Part shown: positions 9,781 through 17,994 of the stretch, piece by piece
Numbering within the stretch: the stretch's first letter is position 1
Layout of the letters: the number at the start of each line of letters is the position of its first letter
Source: Paulinella micropora
Taxonomy: Eukaryota > Cercozoa > Imbricatea > Euglyphida > Paulinellidae
Direction: 5' to 3'
DNA: 64,000 nucleotides
Assembly: GCA_019918135.1 (NCBI GenBank)
Contig: WBZZ01003534.1
Coordinates: 112,681 to 176,680 of the forward strand
Translations under genes and position numbers: made by a program
Notes under the pieces: generated by a model
What the model saw: only the letters and a program-made list of their open reading frames with translations
What the model was told of the DNA's origin: nothing
The model's database searches: none

Positions 9781-10797
9781 AACGAGAAACCAAGACAGGG
9801 AATCAACACAGGAAGTCTGAGACAAAAAAAAATGAAAGCACAAGACGAAATCAGGAGACCTGAACGAAAAAGGAAGGCTCTTGGCTCGAGCACAACTTTC
9901 TCTTGGTTAAACAAATATTATTTGGCAATGAGAGCCACCGCAAAATACCCAAAAAATGAGTCGCAAATTTTATGTGCACATTGTTTAGGACCGTAAACGG
10001 AGACATGACGTGATGTGCACGCGGGTTCGACAATACGTTACGTGATGTGCACGCGGGCTCGACAAGGCAGCCGGAAACGGTTTTACCTTGCGAAAACAGT
10101 TTTTCCGGGGCGATCCCATGTGCAGACTCCTTTGCGAAACGACACTCTCTCAAGATTGCAACACCTAAGCAGTGCCTGAGAATTCGCTGCAACGTATTCG
10201 CCTCTGATAGGAGGGCTGCCTCCGCAGTCTGGAAGGTCTAAGCACAGAAAAAAAAGGTTCTGCAGTCAAAAAAAACGTACTCTAGGTACTTGACATTGCG
10301 CATTCTAGCTTTGCAAAAAATATGATTGTACCTCCAAGAGTTGGTTGGCGTTAAGATCCAACGCGCCAATGACCAGCCTCTTCACTAGCAAAACAGCAAG
10401 CTATCCCTGTAAGTCTTGCTGCTCACAGCAAGAGCAAGGATGAGTTGTGAGCTTACAGGGATAGCTTGTCTTAATGACGGAAGGTTCTTTTGTAACCGTT
10501 AACGGGTTCTGCATAAGTTGCTCGCTCTTTGAGAGACCGCCCTTTGCTTTTAGTGTGTATCTGCCCCTTTTTTGTGTGCTGCGCACAAAGGAAGCAAGCT
10601 CTCCCCCCAAAAAAAACGGCTCGTTTCATGTTCTTGCTTATACTTGCAGACGGTTCTTGCATCATCCAATTGAGTACAATGCTCTGGAACTGGTTTGAAA
10701 ATACACTTCTTTTAAGTACTTATCTGTGAGTGCTCGGGGGGCGGCCTCCCCCGAGTGCGTGTTCGCACAACATAAAAAAGCCTTACACACTTTGTTC
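9781..10797. other. Gene-free stretch with 17-bp hairpin
   Basis: No convincing ORF is seen. CAAGCTATCCCTGTAAG at 10397-10413 pairs perfectly with 10452-10468, and an inner CTTGCTG/CAGCAAG pair makes a cruciform possible. A short direct repeat of ACGTGATGTGCACGCGGG lies at about 10008 and 10040. Confidence 0.6.
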
Positions 10798-12411
10798 ATG
10801 AGGCAACGCAGACGCGCTGTAGCAAAGCACCTGCTGCCATCGTCGACGGCCGAGGGGGAGGCTGATGATGCGTCCCGGGCTAGAGCGCGCCGTGCTGCCA
10901 ATCGCATGACTGCACGAGATCACCTCCTCCTAGCAGTTACGCAGCGAGGGCGCAAGATTCGCAGCCGCCCTTTCACGGTGTCGAACTTGACCCCTGCCTT
11001 ACAAACGCCCGGGGCGCAGCGTGGGCGACGACGACGCTGTGGCACCGTTCCCTTGCCGACGAAGAAGGGCGACGCTCAGACGGAGAGTAAATCAGCAACT
11101 TCCGCAGAGCGCGCGCGTCTTGCTAGCCCGGAGCCGCACTCGGGTGACGACGACGACGACAAAGAATGTGATGGTCAGGAAAGTTTGAAAGGTGCGCACG
11201 AGGTGGAGATGCAAGTGGAGGGTGTGCAGGGTGAAGAGCCAGCTCTCTCACGGGTCGGGGACGAAATTAAGGGCGAGGGAGTCGAGCTGCAGCCAGGCGT
11301 GGCCTCGCCGTCCTTCAATTTGCGTACGCCCTGCGGCCTGGACGACGAGTGCGCACAAGAAGATGATCACGCCCAAGCGCCTCTGCCCGATCTCCCCCAA
11401 GGTCAGGAATCAGGTGCAGCCTTGTTGTTGCTGGCGGACTCGGCGACGCGCTCCCCTGTGTATGCCCCCAGCTCTCCTACCGCCGGCTGCAGCGTCGCCA
11501 GACCCCTGGAGAAGAAGCAGTACGACTGGGACAAGATTGCGCAGGCCACGGAGCCAAAGTGCCCCGGCTGCCTTCTGCGCATAGCGGCAGACGGCTGCCA
11601 CCGCTGCGTCAGCTGCGACCGTGCCACCCACCCGTTCGACGCCTGCTCTGTGGCCATCGGCGAGGAGGGCCATGGGCAGGCGCGCATGTGTGTGCCTTGC
11701 AACCAGGCTCAGCACGCCGAGGCCAAACACCAGCGCCAGCAGCAGCACCAGAAGCAACAGCAGCCGCAGCAGCAGCAGCGCCCGCCCGCGGCCCCGCGCA
11801 AGCCTTCGCGCTTCAACGTTTTACAGGGAGCCTTACCCAACTCGTACAAAGCTGAGGTCAACCAGGCCCGCCTCGTCCTGGAGCAAGGAAAATCTCTGTC
11901 CTCTCGTCGGATCTGGCGCGCCTCAGAGAAGAAGTGGCTTTGCCTGCGCAAGTCATGCCTGCGCGCCAACGAGTACGTCATACTCCCAGACGGGAAGGAG
12001 CAGCCGTGCCAGAACTGCGCCACGCCCATGCAGTACAGCAGGAGCCGGGACCCCACGGGCTACAAGTGGGGGACGACTCGCTACACCTGCGCTACCTACG
12101 GCTGCAAGGCGGTGGCGACTACTTTCTGCATGCCCAGCTGGGAGTGCTTCTGCAGCGCCTGCGGCGTGGTGGAGCTGCAAGCTGCCGCTGCTTACATAAA
12201 CAGTCCTTGCGTGGTCTGCGGCCAGACCAGCGTCAGGCTCAGCGGAGATCTACTGGTGCCACTTTGCTCTGATTGCCCCGTGCCCGTGCCCGACTCGGAG
12301 AGGCTGCAAGCGGCGGAACCCCGTGCCCCCTCTCAGCCCCGCACACGCGCAGGCGAAGAAGAAGTAGAAGAAGAAGAGCTCCAGGAGGATGACAACACTG
12401 ACTCCGATTAA
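10798..12411 (+). CDS. Multi-zinc-cluster protein
   Basis: An ORF of about 537 residues begins at ATG 10798; a later ATG at 10906 is where similarity to the downstream paralogue begins. The N-terminal half is charged and low in complexity. The C-terminal half has a series of Cys pairs: CPGCLLRIAADGCHRCVSC with an adjacent HPFDAC, then MCVPC, a Gln-rich linker, CLRKSC, CQNC, CATYGC, CFCSAC, CVVC and CSDC. The tail is acidic (EEEVEEEELQEDD). This is the pattern of several tandem zinc ribbons or treble-clef fingers, typical of nucleic-acid or ubiquitin-pathway proteins. No exact family is recognised. The 3' flank carries AATAAA and the GACAAAGTTTTAAT motif. A damaged second copy lies at 16165-17341. 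Confidence 0.7.
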   Translation: MRQRRRAVAKHLLPSSTAEGEADDASRARARRAANRMTARDHLLLAVTQRGRKIRSRPFTVSNLTPALQTPGAQRGRRRRCGTVPLPTKKGDAQTESKSATSAERARLASPEPHSGDDDDDKECDGQESLKGAHEVEMQVEGVQGEEPALSRVGDEIKGEGVELQPGVASPSFNLRTPCGLDDECAQEDDHAQAPLPDLPQGQESGAALLLLADSATRSPVYAPSSPTAGCSVARPLEKKQYDWDKIAQATEPKCPGCLLRIAADGCHRCVSCDRATHPFDACSVAIGEEGHGQARMCVPCNQAQHAEAKHQRQQQHQKQQQPQQQQRPPAAPRKPSRFNVLQGALPNSYKAEVNQARLVLEQGKSLSSRRIWRASEKKWLCLRKSCLRANEYVILPDGKEQPCQNCATPMQYSRSRDPTGYKWGTTRYTCATYGCKAVATTFCMPSWECFCSACGVVELQAAAAYINSPCVVCGQTSVRLSGDLLVPLCSDCPVPVPDSERLQAAEPRAPSQPRTRAGEEEVEEEELQEDDNTDSD

Positions 12412-12599
12412 AGTGGGGGGGGGGGGAGGGAGAGTCAATGCTTGTTTCCTTAAGGTCTTTTAATTCAATCAATAAAATGTCTTTGCTCCCCTTGGGTGTT
12501 ACTAGAAAAGTAAAAGAAACTCCTTTTTTGAAAAAAATACAAGCTGTGCTGCGCGTGACTCGTTGCCCGCAGTGTTTTTTTGGGGTGCTATCTACGGCT

Positions 12600-12680
12600 A
12601 TTTGTGTGCTGAGAATGTACAAAAAAGAAATAATAAAAAAATCACTGACAAAGTTTTAATCTTGGCACTGAAAACTTAAA
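12600..12680 (+). promoter_or_regulatory. Conserved 3'-flank motif, copy 2
   Basis: GTGCTGAGAATGTACAAAAA, then AATAATAAAAAA, GACAAAGTTTTAAT and TTGGCACTGA match the flank at 4485-4540 in order and spacing. It sits about 200 bases after the stop of the zinc-cluster gene. Confidence 0.6.
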
Positions 12681-12934
12681 AGGGTAACATATGTATTAAA
12701 TCCGACAGTCTTAGACTTGGCACCGGGGACTAGCAAATGAAAAGGGGGGGGGGGGAGGAGAGAGAGGCGGGGAAGGGTTTCATATTCCCCACCTATGCAC
12801 CTGTCTGAGAACGAGTAGCACACGCATTTCCCCTCGTGTGCCCGTCTGAGAAGAAGCAGCAGCGGGGATATGGAAGGGGCGCGCTGAAAAAGTACAATTT
12901 ATGCTGAGTTAAATTCGACAGTCAGAGGAAAAGA

Positions 12935-13260
12935 GGGGAGAGAAACAATGGCAGAAAGGACACTGAGAAGCCAGCCCACCGGCACGGGGTGGAGGGGGGG
13001 CAAAAGTAAGTAAACTGTTTGTGGGAGCCCATAGAGGGGGGGGGGGGCGCCCCCACCCTCCCTTGTTCTTTCTATGGGAAGGAGAGAGGAAAGGAGGGAG
13101 AGAAAAAATGGCAGAAAGGACACTGAGGAGCCAGCTTGCCGGCTGAAGGGGAGCAAAAATAAGTAAACTTTTTGGGAGCCCACAGGGGGGGGCGCCCCTC
13201 CCTTCCTTTGTCTTCTTTCCCCCTGAGCTCGGGGGGCTCAAAGAACAGAGGGAGCGCAAG
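12935..13260. repeat. Tandem ~155-bp duplication plus dispersed G/C repeat
   Basis: The blocks at about 12940-13030 and 13097-13185 share AATGGCAGAAAGGACACTGA, AAGTAAGTAAACT and GGGAGCCCA. Each is followed by a poly-G/CGCC/poly-C block. The second ends in CCTGAGCTCGGGGGGCTCA, a hairpin also found at about 26870-26895 and 29226-29258. The rest of 12412-14040 holds no clear gene except the short ORF at 13521-13715. Confidence 0.7.
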
Positions 13261-13365
13261 GGGGGCGGGGGAGATCGCAAAAAACTACAAAAAAATAGAT
13301 GAAACGCCTCAACCCCTAATGCCGGGCGCCCTTATTCTTTTCCTTCTCCATCCATTTAAGTTTCT

Positions 13366-13560
13366 TAATGGCGCTTTTAGCGAAGGCGGCTTGGCGGTTT
13401 TGTGCATGCGATATGGCCGAAAAAGGCAGCGTCTCCAGGCTTTTCTGGCAATACTGCCTTTTGCGGCCATATCATTATAGGCACACACATTCATTCGCAG
13501 ATTTTGCGGCAGGTTTTGTGCTAAAAAAAGAAGAGAGAAAGAGAAAGAGAATGATAACTT
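13366..13560 (+). repeat. Dispersed repeat, copy 2 (64-nt hairpin inside)
   Basis: This is the inverted partner of 3219-3411. The hairpin at 13410-13473 has the same length (64 nt) as the one in copy 1. Its arms GATATGGCCGAAAAAGGCAG and CTGCCTTTTGCGGCCATATC pair with one mismatch across an unpaired loop. Flanking purine-rich sequence is also conserved. Confidence 0.8.
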
Positions 13561-13715
13561 ACTGTCTGAAACAAAAGAGAAGGGGGGAGGGGGAACCTCG
13601 CGTAAAGAGACCGGAGCGTCCCGTTCATTTGGCGCTCACTTGATGCCTTCAGCTCCGCCAGTTCCTGTTGCCACACTGACAGCTCCCGCGCCGTCAGGTC
13701 CTGCTGCGCCGACAT
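13521..13715 (-). CDS. Short hypothetical ORF
   Basis: The minus-strand ORF begins MSAQQDLTARELSVWQQELA, which is predicted to be helical and coiled-coil-like, and then runs into a pyrimidine tract. The sequence GAG/GTTCCCC...TTTGTTTCAG over that tract could be a very short GT-AG intron. It may be the start of a small gene or a remnant. No family is recognised. Confidence 0.25.
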   Translation of the reverse strand: MSAQQDLTARELSVWQQELAELKASSERQMNGTLRSLYARFPLPPSLLFQTVSYHSLSLSLFFF

Positions 13716-14040
13716 CTTCCGCTCCGACACCTTTGTCCACAAGGGCCGGCCCGGCATTACGGTTCGAGGTTTTTGTGGCGCTCGGGCCTAACTCACGCGT
13801 CAACCGCAGCCACAGGGAAACGGTCGGCGGGACGCTACATTAAAAAAGTCATTTTCTTTGTTTCTCTATTGGTACAGAAGCTATCTAAAAATAAAAAAAG
13901 AATCATTCCGGGCCTTGAGTTGTGTCTATTGTTGGCAACATGTGCGTTAGCCTTTGTGTGTGAGGCTGCGGAGAAGGGGCGGAGGTGGAAGGGAGCCACG
14001 GTCCGACGGGGGGGAGGGGGGGGGGGGGGCGCGACACACA

Positions 14041-15282
14041 CTACACAGTCTGCTCCTTGTACCACCTCCAGATTTCCAAGAGCAAGATGTACATGGCGGT
14101 CTTGATATTGTATGCACTGTCCATGCTGTTATATTGGGTTTGGCAGGTGCTAAAGTCTGTGGCAACGTCCTTGCGCACACCTGACACCACTGCGACGTGC
14201 CCCCCAGTTTCGGCCAGCAGCAGCAAAGCCTGCCGCTCGGTATCTGTCTCGGTTTGTGGGTGCGAAGCCATGTGCACCAGGTAGCGATGGGTGTCTACTC
14301 TGCGGTCTGCCACTACGACCAAACCGAAGCCCCTGTCGTACTTGTTGTTGCCATCGGCGTCGCTGACATCTAGCAACACGCAGTACCGTGTCCCGTACCT
14401 GCTGTCGACGAACGGGTACACGGCCATGTGCGCGGCAATCGAACTGCCGAGCTGCACCCCCCTGCAGTTTCCATTGTTGTTTAGCAAAGCCCGCATAGCC
14501 GCTCGCAGATCCGCCGCTTCGTTGCTGTTGGGGTACTGTGCACTCGAGAACGAGGCCTTGGGCATGTAGCGGCTCTGATAGCATTCGGCTATGGCGGCCA
14601 AGGTGGTGCGTCCGGCGACACATTCGATAGTACCAGCGGAGGGACTGCGCGCGGGGGCAGGAGAGGGGCTAGTTGTGGGGAGCAAGGGCCCCCCACACAT
14701 GCCGGTGGTAGAGTTTTCCACCCAGCCCGCGGCGCACTGCGCAGGGAAAACAGCTTTGAGGGGGCTGATCCACGTGGTGGGGCCGGGCAAGGAGTCTTTT
14801 TTACGCAACGAGAGCGTTTGTAGAACGAATAGAAAATACCCGCTGGGAAGCTCTCCGATGGCCAAACCCGTAGCGCAGACTTGGTCCTCCGGAATGCCGT
14901 TGACGAGCCGTGCAAAGCTCTGGTCGTACCCAATTACAGTGCAATCGCTCACAAGAGGAGTGGCGGTCTTCAGAGGGGTGGCCCCGCTCCTGCTCATCGT
15001 ATCCGCCAGAAGCCACGCGCGCCGGCAAGGCGCGGCCCCTCCACCATAAGCGGCTTCGTTTGTTGAAGCGCCGTTGGCACAGGTGATAAATGCATCCAAG
15101 CTTGTACAGGTAGTGGCCGCGCCGCGCCAGTCGAGCCAGTACGGTACAGGCAGCTTCTGTTGGGAAATCGCCGCGACGCTGCTGCTGACAGTACTAGCAT
15201 TAGTCACGACCTTGCAGACAAAAGCGCCGTCCACCAGCGCAGCTCGCACTAGCACCCGCCACCACCACCACCACCACACCAT
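14041..15282 (-). CDS. Secreted/surface Cys-containing protein
   Basis: I place the start at the ATG at 15282-15280, giving about 413 residues; further upstream the frame only crosses a poly-C tract. The N-terminus MVWWWWWWRVLVRAALVDGA is a hydrophobic leader coded partly by a CCA/TGG repeat. The ectodomain has even Cys spacing and several N-glycosylation sequons (NAS, NGAS, NST). A Ser/Pro-rich linker (LLPTTSPSPAPARSPSAGT) separates two halves. The C-terminal half (VDSRYGTRYCVLLDVSDADG and FGLVVVADRRVDTHRYLV) resembles a sensor- or PAS-like fold, but I cannot name a family. A fragment of a paralogue of the first half lies at 15729-16133. Confidence 0.65.
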   Translation of the reverse strand: MVWWWWWWRVLVRAALVDGAFVCKVVTNASTVSSSVAAISQQKLPVPYWLDWRGAATTCTSLDAFITCANGASTNEAAYGGGAAPCRRAWLLADTMSRSGATPLKTATPLVSDCTVIGYDQSFARLVNGIPEDQVCATGLAIGELPSGYFLFVLQTLSLRKKDSLPGPTTWISPLKAVFPAQCAAGWVENSTTGMCGGPLLPTTSPSPAPARSPSAGTIECVAGRTTLAAIAECYQSRYMPKASFSSAQYPNSNEAADLRAAMRALLNNNGNCRGVQLGSSIAAHMAVYPFVDSRYGTRYCVLLDVSDADGNNKYDRGFGLVVVADRRVDTHRYLVHMASHPQTETDTERQALLLLAETGGHVAVVSGVRKDVATDFSTCQTQYNSMDSAYNIKTAMYILLLEIWRWYKEQTV

Positions 15283-15489
15283 GGACGACCTCCGCCTGGG
15301 TCGCGGTTGTATCAAACCTGGTGTCTCTTGTTTCTTACCTCTATCTATCTCGCTCAGGTAGAGGCCGCGCCACGGTCTCTCGACATGTGCTGGGATCAAA
15401 TAGGCGGGGGGGGGGGGGGGGGGAGAAAGCGGGTAGAGGGGTCGGGTCTTCCCCCCTTTTCCCCCCACCCACCTGACGTTTAGAAAGCA

Positions 15490-15830
15490 AGAAAGCAACG
15501 GGTCTATCTGGCCTGCCACAGCCAGGCCAACGACCATGGCAGCCTGGCCGAATACTTGATGGACCACGAGGTAGCCAGGGAGGCGTGGCCGAAACTGTTC
15601 GAGCTCATGCAGAGATATGCGCGTTTGCTCTGCCAACTGGCCCCAAGGTCAGGCTCTTGGACTCCCTGCTACATGCAGAGCAGCCCCTGTCTTGCTCAGC
15701 ACCAACAGCCTTGGACAAGGCAGTGCGCTCAGGCATCCTCTCCGCCGCAGCCGGAGAGGCTGTCTGCGACAGCCTGGCAGTTCTGTTCTACCTGACGTTG
15801 TTGGCTAACGGGACCGAACATTTCCCTTCC
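15490..15830 (+). pseudogene. Frameshifted plus-strand gene fragment
   Basis: Frame one reads MDHEVAREAWPKLFELMQRY up to about 15645. The adjacent frame then continues with KVRLLDSLLHAEQPLSCSAP and VCDSLAVLFYLT. Both have normal globular composition, so this looks like one broken coding fragment of about 110 codons without a clear start. It overlaps the 3' end of the minus-strand fragment at 15729-16133, so only one of the two may have been real in the overlap. Confidence 0.3.
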
Positions 15831-16133
15831 GAGGTCATTGATAATAAGAATAGCCGCACTCGGGGACCAGCCAGCGGCACACTGGGTAGGGTATACATCC
15901 TTGATAGACTGGATCCACGCGACCCCTAGGCCAGTTCGTAGACCTACGGCCTGTTCGATGGTTAGGAATCTTCCTGTCGAGAGCACGTTATCGGCGAGCG
16001 CCTGGCTGCATACTTGATCGTTCTGGATGCCGTTGAGTAGCCGGCCCAGAATGTTGTCTTGCGCTCTCATGCTAGTGCACGTATTCCCGTGTATAAAAGT
16101 ATTAAATTTCAGGGATGTGTTGCTGCTGTTCAT
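15729..16133 (-). pseudogene. Partial paralogue of the 14041-15282 protein
   Basis: This 134-residue ORF, from ATG 16133, matches the middle of the 14041-15282 product. Shared stretches include LLNGIQNDQVCSQALADNVL versus LVNGIPEDQVCATGLAIGEL and VYPTQCAAGW versus VFPAQCAAGW. It lacks the leader and the entire C-terminal half. With the neighbouring degraded zinc-cluster copy it suggests that 10.8-15.3 kb was duplicated and one copy has decayed. Confidence 0.65.
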
Positions 16134-16164
16134 GGCGGCTGCCAGCGAGGTTGCGTGCGCACAA

Positions 16165-17341
16165 GGGGCGCCGTGCTGCCAATCGCATGGCCGCACGAGA
16201 TCACATCCTCCTAGCAGTTGCGCAACGAGGGCGCAAGATTCGCAGCCGCCCCTTCACGGTGACGAACTTGACCCCTGCCTCCCGAACACCCGGGGCGCAG
16301 CGTGGGCGACGACGACGCTGGGGCACCGTTCCCTTGCCGGAGCCGCACTATGGTGACGACGACGACAAGGACTGTGGTGGTCCAGAAAGCTCGCAAGGTG
16401 CGCACGAGGTGAGGATGCAAGTGGAGGGTGTGCAGGGTGAAAAGCCAGCTCTCTCACGGGTCGGGGAGGACATCAAGGGCGAGGGAGTCGAGCTGCAGCC
16501 AGGCGTGGCCTCGCCGTCCTTCAAACTGGTTACGCCCTGCGCAAGCGGAGATGGGCTGCAGGAAAACGAAGACGAAGAAGACGATCACGCCCAAGCGCCT
16601 CTGCCCGATCTCCCCCAAGGTCAGGAATCAGGTGCAGCCTTGTTGTTGCTGGCGGACTCGGCGACGCGTTCCCCTGTGCATGCCCCCAGCTCTCCAACCG
16701 CCGACTGCAGCGTCGCCAGACCTCTGGAGAAGAAGCAGTACGACTGGGACAAGATTGCGCAGGCCACGGAAGCAAAGTGCCCCGGCTGCCTTCTGCGCAT
16801 AGCGGCAGACGGCTGCCACCGCCGCGTCAGCTGCGACCGTGCCACCCACCCGTTTGACGCCTGCTCACGGCCCCGCGCCAGTCTTTGCGCTTCAACGCTC
16901 TACAGGGAGCTTTACCCAACTTGTACAAAGCTGAGGTCAACCAGGCCCGCCTCGTCCTGGAGCAAGGAAAGTCTCTGTCCTCTCGCCGGATCTGGCGCGC
17001 CTCCGAGAAGAAGTGGCTTTGCCTGCGCAAGTCCTGCCTGCGCGCCAACGAGTACGTCATTCTCCCAGACGGGAAGGAGCAGCCGTGCCAGAACTGCGGC
17101 ACGCCCATGCAGTACTGCAAGAGTCTGGACCCCACGGGCTACAAGTGGGGGGCGACTCGCTACACCTGCGCTACTTACGGTTGCAAGGCCGTGGCGACTA
17201 CCTTCTGCATGCCCAGCTGGGAGTGCTTTTGCAGCGCCTGCGGCGGAACCTAGTGCCCCCTCGCAGCCCAGCACATGCGCAAGCGAAGAGGAAGTAGAAG
17301 AAGAAGAGCTCCAGGAGGATGACAACACGGACTCCGTTTAA
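16165..17341 (+). pseudogene. Degraded copy of the zinc-cluster gene
   Basis: The sequence is closely similar to 10890-12411. It lacks internal pieces: part of the acidic N-terminal region, the VAIGEEGHGQ to poly-Gln segment, and the CVVC/CSDC end. The central deletion after HPFDAC shifts the frame, so the distal part (CLRKSC, CQNC, CATYGC, CFCSAC) is now read in the neighbouring frame at 16885-17253 and ends early. The acidic tail EEEVEEEELQEDDNTDS is still recognisable. It is most likely nonfunctional, though a truncated zinc protein could be made. Confidence 0.75.
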
Positions 17342-17484
17342 GGTGTGTGGGGGGTGGGGGGGGGGGGGAGGCACGCCAAAAAGGTGCGCAAAGGAATACG
17401 CTGAATTAAAGCTCGACAAAGTCTTACACTTGGCACTGAGAGATAGGAGAGGGAGAGGAAAGATGCAGGGGGGGATAGCACGAA

Positions 17485-17949
17485 TTGGAAGAGGCGCAGG
17501 TCGAGATTTCCGTCGATGACGATACTTCTGAAATCTGGCTGGTTGCGCACTGTAACCTGTGCGATGCCAAGCGCGCACAGGGCGCGGAAGAAAAGGAAGG
17601 CGGCGGGAGTGCAGCGCTCTGGTCCATCGTCGACGAGCTACGGACCAGGAGGCTCCGGGAAGTGCTGGAGAGCGAGCTGCAACGGAAAACACTGGAGCTG
17701 GTGCGGGGTAGCAGCGCCAAGCAGCGCTGGCCCGCCTGGGAACCCAGGGGCTCTGCTCGGGCAAAGACTGTGAGTCGCAAACCATCGAGGTCCATAAGAC
17801 AGATTTCTGGTGGACCTGTGCCTTCTCTCTCTCTCTCTCCCTCCCCCCCCCCTCCCCTCCTCCTCTTTCCTTCCCTCCCTTCTCCCCCCCACCCCTCCCC
17901 CTCTCTCTTTCTCTCTCTCCCTTTTCTCCAGAGCAAAGTACCATTATAA
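17485..17949 (+). CDS. Small hypothetical gene with possible intron
   Basis: The plus frame codes VEISVDDDTSEIWLVAHCNL and a basic helical region (DELRTRRLREVLESELQRKT). No ATG begins the frame; it opens at a TTG near 17485, so an upstream exon is possible. At 17771 the sequence ACT/GTGAGTCGC is a good splice donor. A long CT tract at 17820-17928 ends in TTTTCTCCAG/AGC, a good acceptor. Splicing would append only SKVPL and a stop. The following primase starts 45 bases later. No family is recognised. Confidence 0.35.
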   Translation: MEEAQVEISVDDDTSEIWLVAHCNLCDAKRAQGAEEKEGGGSAALWSIVDELRTRRLREVLESELQRKTLELVRGSSAKQRWPAWEPRGSARAKTVSRKPSRSIRQISGGPVPSLSLSPSPPPPLLLFPSLPSPPHPSPSLFLSLPFLQSKVPL

Positions 17950-17994
17950 CAAAGTAAAAAAGGAACAGACATCCCCAACTGACTAGCACAGGAT

